A program made the position numbers and the translations under genes. Below the pieces are notes generated by a model. The model was not told where the DNA came from and did no database searches. It saw only the letters and a list, made by a program, of their open reading frames with translations. DNA of 64,000 bases from assembly GCF_000018425.1 (NCBI RefSeq), contig NC_010424.1, positions 1,302,001-1,366,000 of the forward strand, in the 5' to 3' direction. This DNA comes from Candidatus Desulforudis audaxviator MP104C (GTDB taxonomy: Bacteria; Bacillota; Desulfotomaculia; Desulfotomaculales; Desulforudaceae). This document shows positions 15,626 through 24,261 of this stretch, one piece after another. The first letter of the stretch is position 1. Each line of letters opens with the position of its first letter.

Positions 15626-16300
15626 TCAAACAAGTCGGTACTTGGTGGTCGGGCGCCCGATTGAGCCGTATTCAAGATCGGGGCGCGCCAAGCCGTTGCG
15701 GGCCAGGTACTCCAAGTACCGTCGCGCGGTAGCCCGGGAGAAGCCGATACCGCGGGCGACTTCCTCCGCTGAAACACCGGCGATATTTTCACCCAGAAAC
15801 AGCACCACCTGTTCCATGGTCAACCGGTGCAGGCCCTTTGGGAGCTTGTCCGCCGGCAGGTTCGGAAAACGCCGAAACACGTGGTCGTCGACCCACGCCT
15901 GGTTCACCGCCTGCTTGCCGCACAGCGTCACGTACATTGCGGCGTAGGACTCGACGGAGCTTTTGAGCCTGTGCCGGCGGTACGGCTTGATGATGTAGTC
16001 GAAGATCCCGAGTCGCAAGGCCTGCTCCAAGGTACCGGCGTCTTCCGCACCGGTCACCACGATAACGTCCACCGGCAGTCCCTGCCGCCGGATCTCCCGG
16101 AGCAGTTCCAGCCCATCCGCACCGGACAGTTTTAGTTCGAGGAGCAATAGAACCGTCTCATCGCCGCACAACACCTCCAGCGCCGATCGGGCGGAGACTG
16201 TGCTGAGCACGACCATACACCCGGGAACCAGGCTTAAGACATCCTCATGCGCCTCTAGCATCACCGGATCACTGTCCAGGACTACAGCCTTCAGGATCAC
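15626..16300 (-). CDS. CitB/DctR-type response regulator with Glu at the phospho-acceptor site
   Basis: Receiver domain (residues 1-115) plus a C-terminal helix-turn-helix (ISAEEVARG-like GVSAEEVARGIGFSRATARRYLEYL), the pattern of regulators of citrate, malate and other C4/C6 acids. The receiver has acidic residues D9/D11, the Thr of VVTG (T83) and the Lys of IIKPY (K105), but the phosphorylated Asp is replaced by Glu (LLLLELKLSG, E55), which in known mutants often mimics the active state. No sensor kinase gene is in the window. GTG 16300 is chosen; TTG 16318 lacks a ribosome site. It lies upstream of, and points toward, the TRAP genes, which it probably controls. Confidence 0.82.
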   Translation of the reverse strand: MILKAVVLDSDPVMLEAHEDVLSLVPGCMVVLSTVSARSALEVLCGDETVLLLLELKLSGADGLELLREIRRQGLPVDVIVVTGAEDAGTLEQALRLGIFDYIIKPYRRHRLKSSVESYAAMYVTLCGKQAVNQAWVDDHVFRRFPNLPADKLPKGLHRLTMEQVVLFLGENIAGVSAEEVARGIGFSRATARRYLEYLARNGLARPDLEYGSIGRPTTKYRLV

Positions 16301-16488
16301 CGCCCCCCACCGCCTCAAAAAAAACTTTATGCCGTGTAATTATTTAGACACGATACCTTCTTCATCCTCCCGTAAAGGGGTGGAATGTATCGCCGGCGCC
16401 TGCGGTGTTCTTCCAAATCGCCACAAAAATTTGCAAACTTGTATAGTTTGACAACCCCTGGATAATACAATAATAAAGGTGTTGCCTT

Positions 16489-17703
16489 ATGGTGGAAGCC
16501 CCACACGTCGCCGCGGTATTGCGTTCTTTCACGGCAAGCCCGAGTCTCTGGCTGCAGCATCTGGCCCTGGGACACCCGTGCTGCAGTCCCGAACTGCTGC
16601 TCAGGACGGGGTCCGGGCCGGATTTCCAACTCCGGGGCTTGCTCTTGCGGCACCCCCGGTGCCCCGCGGACATCCTCTCCGATTTTAGCACCCACAAGAA
16701 CCACCGTTACCGGGAAAACGTGGCCAGCAATCCAAACTGCCCCGGCTCGGTGCTTGCCGGTCTGGCCCGGGATGCCGAACAGGCCGTGCGGGCGGCGGTG
16801 GCCGCCAACCGGTCCGCACCGCCGGCGGTGCTGGAAAGCTTGAGTCGCGATTCCAGTCCCTGGGTGGTGGCGAAGACCGCCGCCAACCCGGCCACACCGC
16901 CGGGAACGCTGGCCAGGCTGGTCGGCGATGGAAACGGCGCCTACTGGTGCTCCCTGGCCGCGAACCCCGCCTGTCCCCAAGTGATACTGATCCAATTGGC
17001 CCGTTCGGGTTCGCCCGACGTGCAAGGCCGGGTGGCCGCTAATCCGGCGGCCGGAACCGCGCTCCTGATCTGGTTGTTGGCTGGAGCTTCCGGGCCGCAC
17101 CGGCCCGCCAATGAAACGGAAGTCCTGCAGGGGACAGCGGGAAACCCCAACTGCCCGGGTTATCTGCTCACCGCGTTCTCCCGGCATCCGCAGGCGGCCG
17201 TCCGCCGGGCGGTCCCCCGGAATCCGGCCTGCGGGACCGTGCTCCTCAGGGTCCTGGCAAGCGATACTGACGCCCTGGTCCGGGAGGGGGTCGCCCAGCA
17301 TCCCCGCACCCCGGTTGTCGTCCTCTCCCGGCTCGCTTCCGACCAGGCAGTGGGCGTACGGTTCGGCGTGGCCCGGAACCGGACCACACCCAGCGACCTG
17401 CTGGAGCGCCTGGCGCAGGATCCCGACAGCCGGGTGCGTGACGCGCTGACCGACAACCCCGCGTGCCCGCTCCCCGCCCTCACCAGGCTGCTCACCGACC
17501 CGTACCGGACCGTCCGGCTGAAGACGCTCCTGCACCCGAACTGCTCCGCCGTGCCGGTCCGGGAAACGGCCCTGAAAATCTGCAATTCTCCGGCCGGGAA
17601 GAACATACCGGCTGTTTTGCGGGATCTGGCCCATCACCCCGGGTTTCCGCCACATCTCAAAACAATGATCGCCTGTGACAAAATGAGGGGGTTGCCCTGT
17701 TGA
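16489..17703 (+). CDS. Leucine-rich-variant (LRV) repeat protein
   Basis: A 404-residue protein made almost wholly of about 24-residue repeats with the pattern V-R..VA-x-NP-x-CP-x-x-(V/L)L-x-x-LA-x-D, as in LRV proteins, which form a right-handed solenoid of alternating helices. Many repeats carry a Cys in NPxCP (NPNCP, NPACP, HPRCP), and an HPCC pair lies near the N-terminus; the Azotobacter LRV protein binds a 4Fe-4S cluster, but whether this one does is unknown. ATG 16489 follows AAAGGTG. Its stop overlaps the TTG start of the MoxR gene, so the two are translationally coupled. It is likely a recognition or scaffold part of the MoxR-VWA system. Confidence 0.8.
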   Translation: MVEAPHVAAVLRSFTASPSLWLQHLALGHPCCSPELLLRTGSGPDFQLRGLLLRHPRCPADILSDFSTHKNHRYRENVASNPNCPGSVLAGLARDAEQAVRAAVAANRSAPPAVLESLSRDSSPWVVAKTAANPATPPGTLARLVGDGNGAYWCSLAANPACPQVILIQLARSGSPDVQGRVAANPAAGTALLIWLLAGASGPHRPANETEVLQGTAGNPNCPGYLLTAFSRHPQAAVRRAVPRNPACGTVLLRVLASDTDALVREGVAQHPRTPVVVLSRLASDQAVGVRFGVARNRTTPSDLLERLAQDPDSRVRDALTDNPACPLPALTRLLTDPYRTVRLKTLLHPNCSAVPVRETALKICNSPAGKNIPAVLRDLAHHPGFPPHLKTMIACDKMRGLPC

Positions 17704-18938
17704 CCGAACTGTCGGGTGTACTGAAGCCCTCGGCGGCCAAGAGATTGCTTTATTTTATCAACCACACCGATGCCAAACGGAGCACGCTGCTGCTCGGCCC
17801 ACCGGGAATCGGCAAAAGCATCCTGGTCCGGGAAGTGGCGGAGGAAACCGCGCGTGCCGCCGGCCTTACCTTTCTGGAATATCGGCGGCAGAACCTGCGC
17901 ACGGCGGACCTGGAGGAGATATTTGCCCACCCCGACCGGTACTTTGTGTTCGTCGACCTGCGCCTGACCGAAACCGAACCGGTCGACCTGCTGGGCCGCC
18001 CAGCGACCATCAGCATCAGGGAGCGGCGGCAACTGGTGTACCATCCGCCGCAGTGGGCGGTCCTGCTGGCCGAAGTCCCGGGAATCCTGTTCCTGGACGA
18101 GCTTACCAACGTCCAGCGACCTGATGTGCTGGCTGCGGCCTACAAACTTATCCAGGACCGGGCCGCCGGTTTTGTCGGGTTCGGTCCGGGCGTGCACGTG
18201 ATCGCCGCCGGGAACCGGCCGGAGGACAGTGTTCTGGCCAACCCGCTGCCCGCTCCCCTTCTGAACCGTGTCTACCAGATCACGGTCGAGCCGCCGCGAA
18301 TCGAACAGTGGATGCGCTGGATGAACACCAACCATCCCGGCGGCCACAACCATGTCTTCGCCTATCTCCAGCGCTTCCCACAGGACTTTTGCCGGGTTCC
18401 CGCGGAGGGAGAAACTTTGGAGAGCTACCCCACACCGCGGAGTTACACGAGCCTGGCCCGTGACCTGCCGGCGGCGATTGAAGCCGGCCTAGACCGCCCG
18501 GCGTTGCGTGCCCTGTGCATCGCCGCTCTGGGCCGCGAGGTCGGGCAGAAGTTCTTTACCTTTCTGGAGTACAACGTGCCCGCTTACGAAACTTTCATCA
18601 AAAACCCGGCCGTCTTCGCCGCCCTGGACGTCGACCAGCGTTACATCGGCGTGGTGGTGGTGGGACAGGGACTGGCGGCTACGGTCACGGCCGCGTCCGG
18701 CGGCGTTGCCGGAGACGACATTATGGAGGCCCGGGCGGCGCTCCGGCCCCACGTGACCAACTGCATCCCGCTCCTGGACGTGATGGCCGGGCAGAGCCGC
18801 GAGTACCTGACCCTGCTCTGGTACCTGATTGCGAGCCGCCTGAGTCACCCGTGGAACGATGCCCTTTTCCTGGAAATGTGCGCCCAGTCCGAACCGGTCA
18901 TGCAGGCCTACGCCGCGATCGGTGAGCTGCTGGGATAG
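17700..18938 (+). CDS. MoxR-type AAA+ ATPase
   Basis: ATP-driven remodelling enzyme of the MoxR group. Walker A is GPPGIGKS (33-40), Walker B ILFLDE (129-134), sensor 1 VIAAGNRPED (about 168-177), and the LLNRVYQI stretch contains the Arg-finger region. The C-terminal 180 residues are less typical and may bind the partner. TTG 17700 overlaps the LRV stop, with GAGGGGG 9 bases upstream. Known MoxR enzymes work with a VWA protein to insert metal cofactors or assemble complexes; the VWA gene here follows by 12 bases. The target complex is not known. Confidence 0.88.
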   Translation: MTELSGVLKPSAAKRLLYFINHTDAKRSTLLLGPPGIGKSILVREVAEETARAAGLTFLEYRRQNLRTADLEEIFAHPDRYFVFVDLRLTETEPVDLLGRPATISIRERRQLVYHPPQWAVLLAEVPGILFLDELTNVQRPDVLAAAYKLIQDRAAGFVGFGPGVHVIAAGNRPEDSVLANPLPAPLLNRVYQITVEPPRIEQWMRWMNTNHPGGHNHVFAYLQRFPQDFCRVPAEGETLESYPTPRSYTSLARDLPAAIEAGLDRPALRALCIAALGREVGQKFFTFLEYNVPAYETFIKNPAVFAALDVDQRYIGVVVVGQGLAATVTAASGGVAGDDIMEARAALRPHVTNCIPLLDVMAGQSREYLTLLWYLIASRLSHPWNDALFLEMCAQSEPVMQAYAAIGELLG

Positions 18939-18950
18939 CGGGTGAGCCCA

Positions 18951-20198
18951 ATGGATGACACGCAGGCCATGCGCCGTGAGCTGGACGACTTGAAGGCGCT
19001 CCTGTTCCTGAAAACGCCCTACCTGGCCCTCTTGTTGAGCAAAATGCGCATCGCCGTCAGTCACGCCGTGCGCACCGTGCTGGCCACGCCCAATGGGGAG
19101 ACGATCGTGAACCCGGATTTCTGGGGCAAGCTCCGCAACCGGGAAGAAAAGACCTTCGTCCTGGTGCACGAGGCCCTACACCTGGCTTTTCGCCATCCTT
19201 GGACGGTCCAGGGGCGCGACCGGGCGTTATTCAACGTTGCGGCCGACGTGGTGGTCAACGAGATGCTCTTCCGGCACGGCTACCACGAGGCCGCCGGCAA
19301 TCCGGTGACCGCCCCGATGGTCAGGGAAATGCTGTGGGCTCGAAATGTACCCATCACCGTTGAGGAATTGCGCCGCGCCTCCAGCGATGAGATTTACCGC
19401 CTGCTGGTGTCCGCCAGGGCCCAGGATACCGCGGAGCAAATGCTCAATGACGCCCCCCGGGATCTCAATCCCGAGGAAAGCGAACCGCCGGATACGGAAA
19501 AAGAGATCGTCCAGGAGGGTTCGCAGGGGCCGGGCGAAGACCCGGAGGAATACTGGCGGGCGACAGTGGTGGAAGCCGTGGTGGTGGCCCAGGCGGCGGG
19601 GACTTCCCCGGGTGAACTCCAGCGGGTCGTGGAGGAGTCCCTTAAACCGCGGGTGAACTGGCGCAGCCAACTGAAAAACGGACTGCGTGATGCCGTGGGC
19701 CGCACCGTGGTGTGCACCTGGGAACGGCCGTCACGGCGCTATGCCACCTTTCCGGGGATCAAGAGGTTGGGGGTGCAAACGGTCTGGGCCCTCGTGGACT
19801 GCTCTGGTTCAATCACCGAACGGGCACTGGCCCAGTTCGTGGCCGAGGTCTGGGCTCTGTCCCGGGTTTTCCGGTGCGAACTGCGGGTACTGCCTTGGGA
19901 CGCCGCCGCCTACCCGGAAATCAGGGTGTACACTCCCGGACAGGTGCAGGCGCGGGTTGTCTCGGGGCTTTGGGGCGGGGGCGGCACGCTGCTGGCCCCG
20001 GCACTGCGCCGGCTGCAACGGCGGATGCGGGCCCAGGACGTGGTGGTGATCATTTCCGACGGGCATATCGGCGACCTGGAGAACGCCGAAACTTTAAGGC
20101 TTTACCGGATGGTGTCCCGGAAAGCAGCCGGCCTGATTTTCCTAACCAGCGACCGGTACCCGGACCTCCCCCACACCCGGGTGATCGACTTCCGCTAG
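18951..20198 (+). CDS. DUF2201 protein: putative metallopeptidase domain plus VWA-like domain
   Basis: The N-terminal domain has the zinc-peptidase-like motif VHEALHLAFRH (HEALH at residues 73-77) and a following NVAADVVVNEML helix, typical of the DUF2201 putative metallopeptidase. A Glu/Asp/Pro-rich linker (about 170-200) joins it to a C-terminal VWA-like domain with a MIDAS site DCSGS (283-287), a Gly-rich GLWGGGGTLL and ISDGHIGD. Such proteins pair with MoxR ATPases. Start ATG 18951 or GTG 18942. The stop is 28 bases from the convergent deacetylase gene. Role in the triad is inferred from family knowledge. Confidence 0.85.
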   Translation: MDDTQAMRRELDDLKALLFLKTPYLALLLSKMRIAVSHAVRTVLATPNGETIVNPDFWGKLRNREEKTFVLVHEALHLAFRHPWTVQGRDRALFNVAADVVVNEMLFRHGYHEAAGNPVTAPMVREMLWARNVPITVEELRRASSDEIYRLLVSARAQDTAEQMLNDAPRDLNPEESEPPDTEKEIVQEGSQGPGEDPEEYWRATVVEAVVVAQAAGTSPGELQRVVEESLKPRVNWRSQLKNGLRDAVGRTVVCTWERPSRRYATFPGIKRLGVQTVWALVDCSGSITERALAQFVAEVWALSRVFRCELRVLPWDAAAYPEIRVYTPGQVQARVVSGLWGGGGTLLAPALRRLQRRMRAQDVVVIISDGHIGDLENAETLRLYRMVSRKAAGLIFLTSDRYPDLPHTRVIDFR

Positions 20199-20226
20199 CC
20201 GGGAGCGGCCGAGCCGGGAGGCGTCA

Positions 20227-20991
20227 TTACCGGACCCGGCAAACTGAGTAGTTGCAGAGGGTAACGCCCTCGGATTTTAACCAGTCGCGGGTCTCCGGGG
20301 CGCACAGAATGGCCAGTTCTTTCTGCCGTTCGCCAACGTAGGAACTCCTCGTCTGCAGGGCGACATCGGCGAAACCGGGATGGGTCATGAGTTCCACGAC
20401 CTGATGACCGTTGTCCCGAGCCCCCAGGATCATTTGGTACAGGTTTTCGCGGGAAACCGCCGGGCCTATCCATTCGCCGCAGAAATGATCCGGGGTAGCC
20501 ACGCCCCGCTCCCGGATCCGCTCGCGCATAGCCGGGTCCAGGTGACGCACCGGGAGGTCGTAGCGGTGGGCGACGGTGATCAGGGCTTCCAGCACTACCG
20601 GGTAGCGCTGAATGTGGTGGTGGGTGTCCAGATGGCTGATCGATACCCCGCCGGCCAGCACCTTTTCAATTTGCGCTTCAAATTCCCTTTCAATATCCAG
20701 TGGGTTGATATCAAGTTCGGCATAACGGCTCGGGCGATGGAAAAAACCGTGCTCGTCAACCAGTGAAGGAATCCGGCCCGAAGGCAGGAGCGGCCGTCCC
20801 GCTGAGATGCACAGGTGTACTCCAGTGCAGGGAATGAGACCGCTCCGCAGGTACTGAATCGCGGCGTCGGTACCGTCCTGGTTAACCATCAAGCTGGTAC
20901 TGCTCACGATTCCGCGCCGCATACAGAGCAGTATCGCCTGGTTCACACCGGCTGTGACTCCAAGATCATCAGCGTTGATAATCAAGTTCAT
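20227..20991 (-). CDS. ChbG/YdjC family carbohydrate deacetylase
   Basis: Removes acetyl groups from N-acetylated sugars such as chitin fragments or glycolipids. Metal and catalytic motifs of the family are present: NADDLG at residues 6-11, THHHIQ (SHLDTHHH) near 122 and THPGF near 203. The 254-residue length is normal. ATG 20991 with GGGAG upstream. It stands alone; no sugar-use operon is around, so the substrate cannot be told; hopanoid or cell-wall sugars are possible. Confidence 0.85.
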   Translation of the reverse strand: MNLIINADDLGVTAGVNQAILLCMRRGIVSSTSLMVNQDGTDAAIQYLRSGLIPCTGVHLCISAGRPLLPSGRIPSLVDEHGFFHRPSRYAELDINPLDIEREFEAQIEKVLAGGVSISHLDTHHHIQRYPVVLEALITVAHRYDLPVRHLDPAMRERIRERGVATPDHFCGEWIGPAVSRENLYQMILGARDNGHQVVELMTHPGFADVALQTRSSYVGERQKELAILCAPETRDWLKSEGVTLCNYSVCRVR

Positions 20992-21052
20992 GGCCCATAC
21001 TCCCTCACCTGATCTAGCCTGATTATATCATCAACAGCAAAAGTCTACTCGC

Positions 21053-21086
21053 ACAAAGCGGCACCCGGGGGAAACCCCGGGTGCCG
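21053..21086 (-). terminator. Strong terminator hairpin with tetraloop
   Basis: A 12-bp perfect stem (CGGCACCCGGGG/CCCCGGGTGCCG) around a four-base loop, GAAA on the plus strand. On the minus strand it is followed by CTTTGT, fitting termination after the small membrane protein gene. Confidence 0.7.
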
Positions 21087-21111
21087 CGGCAGCCCTTGAT
21101 GAGACTTAAAG

Positions 21112-21285
21112 CTACGTCCTTTTGTTGATCGTAGGGCGGATCAAGTCCAGCAAAGCCAGTACTACGGCGGCCACCCCGAAACCGAGCACTCCGGCACCCA
21201 GCAGGCCGCCGACCAAGAACCAACCGGCAAGCGCGATGACCGCCCCGGCGATCAGGATGATCCAGGTAAGCGTCGTGCCTTCCAT
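21112..21285 (-). CDS. Small two-helix membrane protein, 57 aa
   Basis: Reads MEGTTLTWIILIAGAVIALA, a Gly-rich turn, a second hydrophobic helix (GFGVAAVVLALLDL) and a short basic end (RPTINKRT). AGGAGG lies 13 bases before ATG 21285, somewhat far but the only good start. A strong terminator follows its stop by 26 bases. Function unknown; a hydrophobic pattern this clean is unlikely by chance, while the longer overlapping frame in this place is Arg/Gly-rich and not protein-like. Confidence 0.6.
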   Translation of the reverse strand: MEGTTLTWIILIAGAVIALAGWFLVGGLLGAGVLGFGVAAVVLALLDLIRPTINKRT

Positions 21286-21398
21286 CTTTCACCAGACACC
21301 TCCTAAAAATACTTGGTTGTCAACATTAGATTAACCGGATGCCCACATTTTAAATCGGAATGTATAATGAAGGCTAAGAACGTAAGGGAGGCGGTTCG

Positions 21399-22349
21399 AT
21401 GTTAAACCCCGTTGATCCGGTAACCGAAATAAGAACGCACCTGCGCGCCGCGCGCGACCGCAGCTACAGTGAAGGCGAGGTGCACTTGACCGGCGGCGCG
21501 GTAAGGTTTACGGTCGACACCACCCCGCTGCGGGTGCTCGTATCTTCCGGGCCCTTGGGGGGAATCGACGCCCTCGGCGTGGAACTCCTGGATGCCGTGC
21601 GCCGTATTCTGGGCAATCCGCCCGACGCCGTGTTCACCCGTGGGAAAAGCGGCGAGGAGAATCTGAGTTACTGCGGGGTGTGGGGTAACCCGGCCCTGAC
21701 TTTTCAGGATGATCTTTTCGACTTGGTACCGGAGATTTACGCCGTCGATCACCGGGTGGTGCTGATCTCACCGCGCCTCCGCTCCTACCTGGTGCCCAGC
21801 CACCCCGAGGACTGGCCGCCGGGTCAGGTCGAATTATGGTCCAGTTTCTGGACACTCAGACTGGAAAGCCCGGAAACCCGAGAGCGTATCGACTTTTTCA
21901 GTCACCCCGACACCTGGACGTATTTTGAACTCCTGAGCGGCAAACTGGCTTCGCTTACGGCCGGTAACCTGACGGAAGGGACTTCCACGGGCGAAAGGAA
22001 GGTCGCTTTATTGTACCGGGCGGCCGCGCTCACTGGATACTACCTGTACCACCTAGAACACCGAGAGCCTTTTGACCTGCGCAGTGTTGATTTCTCCCGG
22101 GTGATCGAGCAGATCCCGGAAAACTTGCGCTGGGAGAACATCCCCGAGCCGGTACTGCAGATCATAAACGAGGTGAACATGTCCGATATCCGCACCTCCG
22201 GAGAATTGTTCAGGCGTGCGGCGCTGATGCCTCCCGGCACCCTGGACGGCCTGCTGTTCAACGCCAACAAATGCGCAGCCCTGGGCCACACTACCGCCGC
22301 AGTGGCCCACAAGCTTGCGGCGAGCCTATCCGAAGGCCCGCCCTGTTGA
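21399..22349 (+). CDS. Hypothetical protein, 316 aa, no recognised domain
   Basis: A soluble protein of normal composition, likely alpha/beta at the N-half (VRFTVDTTPLRVLVSSGPLGG, RVVLISPRLRSYLV) and helical at the C-half. ATG 21399 follows GGGAGGCGG. No family is recognised and no motif suggests catalysis. Gene stands alone between a minus-strand membrane gene and the phosphate transporter, which has its own promoter. Confidence 0.65.
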   Translation: MLNPVDPVTEIRTHLRAARDRSYSEGEVHLTGGAVRFTVDTTPLRVLVSSGPLGGIDALGVELLDAVRRILGNPPDAVFTRGKSGEENLSYCGVWGNPALTFQDDLFDLVPEIYAVDHRVVLISPRLRSYLVPSHPEDWPPGQVELWSSFWTLRLESPETRERIDFFSHPDTWTYFELLSGKLASLTAGNLTEGTSTGERKVALLYRAAALTGYYLYHLEHREPFDLRSVDFSRVIEQIPENLRWENIPEPVLQIINEVNMSDIRTSGELFRRAALMPPGTLDGLLFNANKCAALGHTTAAVAHKLAASLSEGPPC

Positions 22350-22393
22350 CGCCATGTTGTGTAAGTACATAATATAGCAAACTGATTGACCAG

Positions 22394-22422
22394 TTGACGG
22401 GGCCCGAATTAATGGATAGAAT
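22394..22422 (+). promoter_or_regulatory. Sigma-A promoter of the phosphate transporter gene
   Basis: TTGACG (22394-22399) and TAGAAT (22417-22422) are 17 bases apart. The start near 22429 leaves an untranslated leader of about 155 bases, with short GC-rich inverted segments (GGGGAATACCCC at about 22490), before GTG 22585. Confidence 0.75.
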
Positions 22423-22584
22423 GCTTAGAATACGGATTCATGGCAGATTAGCACGGCCAGGCAGCCACCTCCAGGCTGGGGGGATCTTGGGGAATACCCC
22501 TACCCGTCAATCGGTTTTTAAGGCCTTTGTCGGGGCTGCCCTTTGTGCGTTATTTCACATCAAGGGAAGGGAGAGTGTTCTTCA

Positions 22585-24261
22585 GTGTGGCTCACGGTGA
22601 TTTTCGGCTTGCTGGGCGGCATGGGGCTATTGCTTTACGGCATGTACGTGCTGCGTGAAGGTTTGCAGAAGATCGCCGGCCACAAACTGCGGAACATCCT
22701 GAGCTCCCTGACCCAGAACCGGTTCGTCGGCCTCTCCGTCGGGGCAGCCGTAACCATCCTGTTTCAGAGCAGCACGGCCACCACTGTGCTCCTGGTCGGC
22801 TTGGCGAGCGCCGGGGTCATGTCGCTCAGACAAACCCTGCCGGTAATCCTGGGCGCCGATATCGGCACGACGGTAACCGCCCAACTGATCGCCCTCAAGG
22901 TGACCGAAATCTCCCTCCCGATCGTGGGCCTGGGTGCCACCATCATTTTCTTCACCAAGCGTGACCGCTACCGGAGAATCGGCCAGGTGCTCCTGGGCTT
23001 CGGCCTTCTGTTCCTCGGCCTCAAGGTGATGGGCGACGCGATGTACCCCTTGCGCGATGAGCCCTTTTTTGTCAGTCTTCTGGCCACCATGAGCGACTTC
23101 CCCCTCCTGGCCATCCTCGCCGCTGCGCTCTTCACCTTCCTGATCCACAGCAGCGCCGCTGCAGTCGGTATCATCATGCTTATGGCCATACAGGATCTGG
23201 TCACCCTAAAAGCCGCCATCTACCTCCTGTTCGGAGCCAACATCGGCACCTCCTTCACCGCGGTGCTGTCCAGCCTGGGCTCGTCAAGAGAGGCACAGCG
23301 GGTGGCCATCGCCCACCTCCTGTTCAAAGTGGCGGGTGTGCTCCTGTTCCTGCCGTTCGTGAACCAGTTCGCCCACCTGATGGTGCTCATCACGGGCTCC
23401 ACTGCCGGTCAGGTGGCAAACGTGCACACCTTCTTCAACCTGACGATCGCACTCCTGTTCCTGCCCTTCACCGGGCAGTTCGCCGCCTTTTTGAACCGGA
23501 TCCGCCCCGACGAGGAGACCTGCGCCCTGGACATGCGGCCCAAGTACCTTGACCAGGAAATCATCATCTCCAGCCCGTCGCTCGCCCTTGGGCTGGCCAC
23601 CCGCGAGATCGTCCGGGTGTTCGACCTGGTGCACAACATGACCTCGAACGCCAACCAGGTATTCGAGAAAAACGACCGGGATCTTCTGGACACCATCCTT
23701 TACACCGAAGAGAAGGTCGACAACCTGTCCCGGGCGACCAAGACCTACCTGGCCAACGTGCTGCGCCAGCCGCTCTCCCGGCAGGAGTTCGGCCGGGCTA
23801 TGGGCTTGATTCACATCATCACCGACCTGGAACACATCGGCGACATCATCGAAAAGAGCATCGCCCACCTGGCCGAGTGCAAGATATACGGAGGCTGTGA
23901 CTTCTCGGAGTCGGGCTGGGAAGAACTGACGATCATGCACCAGCGGGTGTGCAACCTGATGGAGAAGACCCAGACCGCGCTGGTCACGGGCAACGCCAAC
24001 CTGGCCCGGCTGGCGGTGCAACTGCAGCCCAAGATCGTGTCTATGGAACGGAGCCTGCGGCAGTTCCACATCCATCGGCTCCGGATCGGGGTGCAGAAGT
24101 CCGAGGCCACAAGCTCCATACACCTGGACCTGATCAACGCCTACCTGCGCATCAGCGAACACGTACGGAATATTGCGCTGGCCATCGCAGAAGAGGTGCT
24201 CGGGGAAGTGGCGACGGAGGAGAGCGCGGCGGGCGTGTCCGACCAGGTCGCGGATTCCTAA
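22585..24261 (+). CDS. Na/Pi-cotransporter family protein with PhoU-like domain
   Basis: Sodium-phosphate symporter family (NptA/YjbB type). Two inverted repeats of the transport domain carry the signature QSSTATT (LFQSSTATTVLL) and HSSAAAV (LIHSSAAAVGII), with ADIGTTVTAQL and ANIGTSFTAVL. The last 220 residues form a helical PhoU-like domain (TYLANVLRQPLSRQEFGRAM, HIITDLEHIGDIIEKS). GTG 22585 follows GGGAGAG; the open frame to 22543 is upstream padding. 558 residues is a normal size. The stop overlaps the convergent terpenoid-synthase gene by four bases. A clear promoter is present upstream. Confidence 0.9.
   Translation: MWLTVIFGLLGGMGLLLYGMYVLREGLQKIAGHKLRNILSSLTQNRFVGLSVGAAVTILFQSSTATTVLLVGLASAGVMSLRQTLPVILGADIGTTVTAQLIALKVTEISLPIVGLGATIIFFTKRDRYRRIGQVLLGFGLLFLGLKVMGDAMYPLRDEPFFVSLLATMSDFPLLAILAAALFTFLIHSSAAAVGIIMLMAIQDLVTLKAAIYLLFGANIGTSFTAVLSSLGSSREAQRVAIAHLLFKVAGVLLFLPFVNQFAHLMVLITGSTAGQVANVHTFFNLTIALLFLPFTGQFAAFLNRIRPDEETCALDMRPKYLDQEIIISSPSLALGLATREIVRVFDLVHNMTSNANQVFEKNDRDLLDTILYTEEKVDNLSRATKTYLANVLRQPLSRQEFGRAMGLIHIITDLEHIGDIIEKSIAHLAECKIYGGCDFSESGWEELTIMHQRVCNLMEKTQTALVTGNANLARLAVQLQPKIVSMERSLRQFHIHRLRIGVQKSEATSSIHLDLINAYLRISEHVRNIALAIAEEVLGEVATEESAAGVSDQVADS

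Noticed and set aside
21023-21292. 89-codon minus-strand frame overlapping the small membrane gene
   Set aside because: Arg/Gly-rich and not protein-like; the shorter frame in the same place makes a clean membrane protein.
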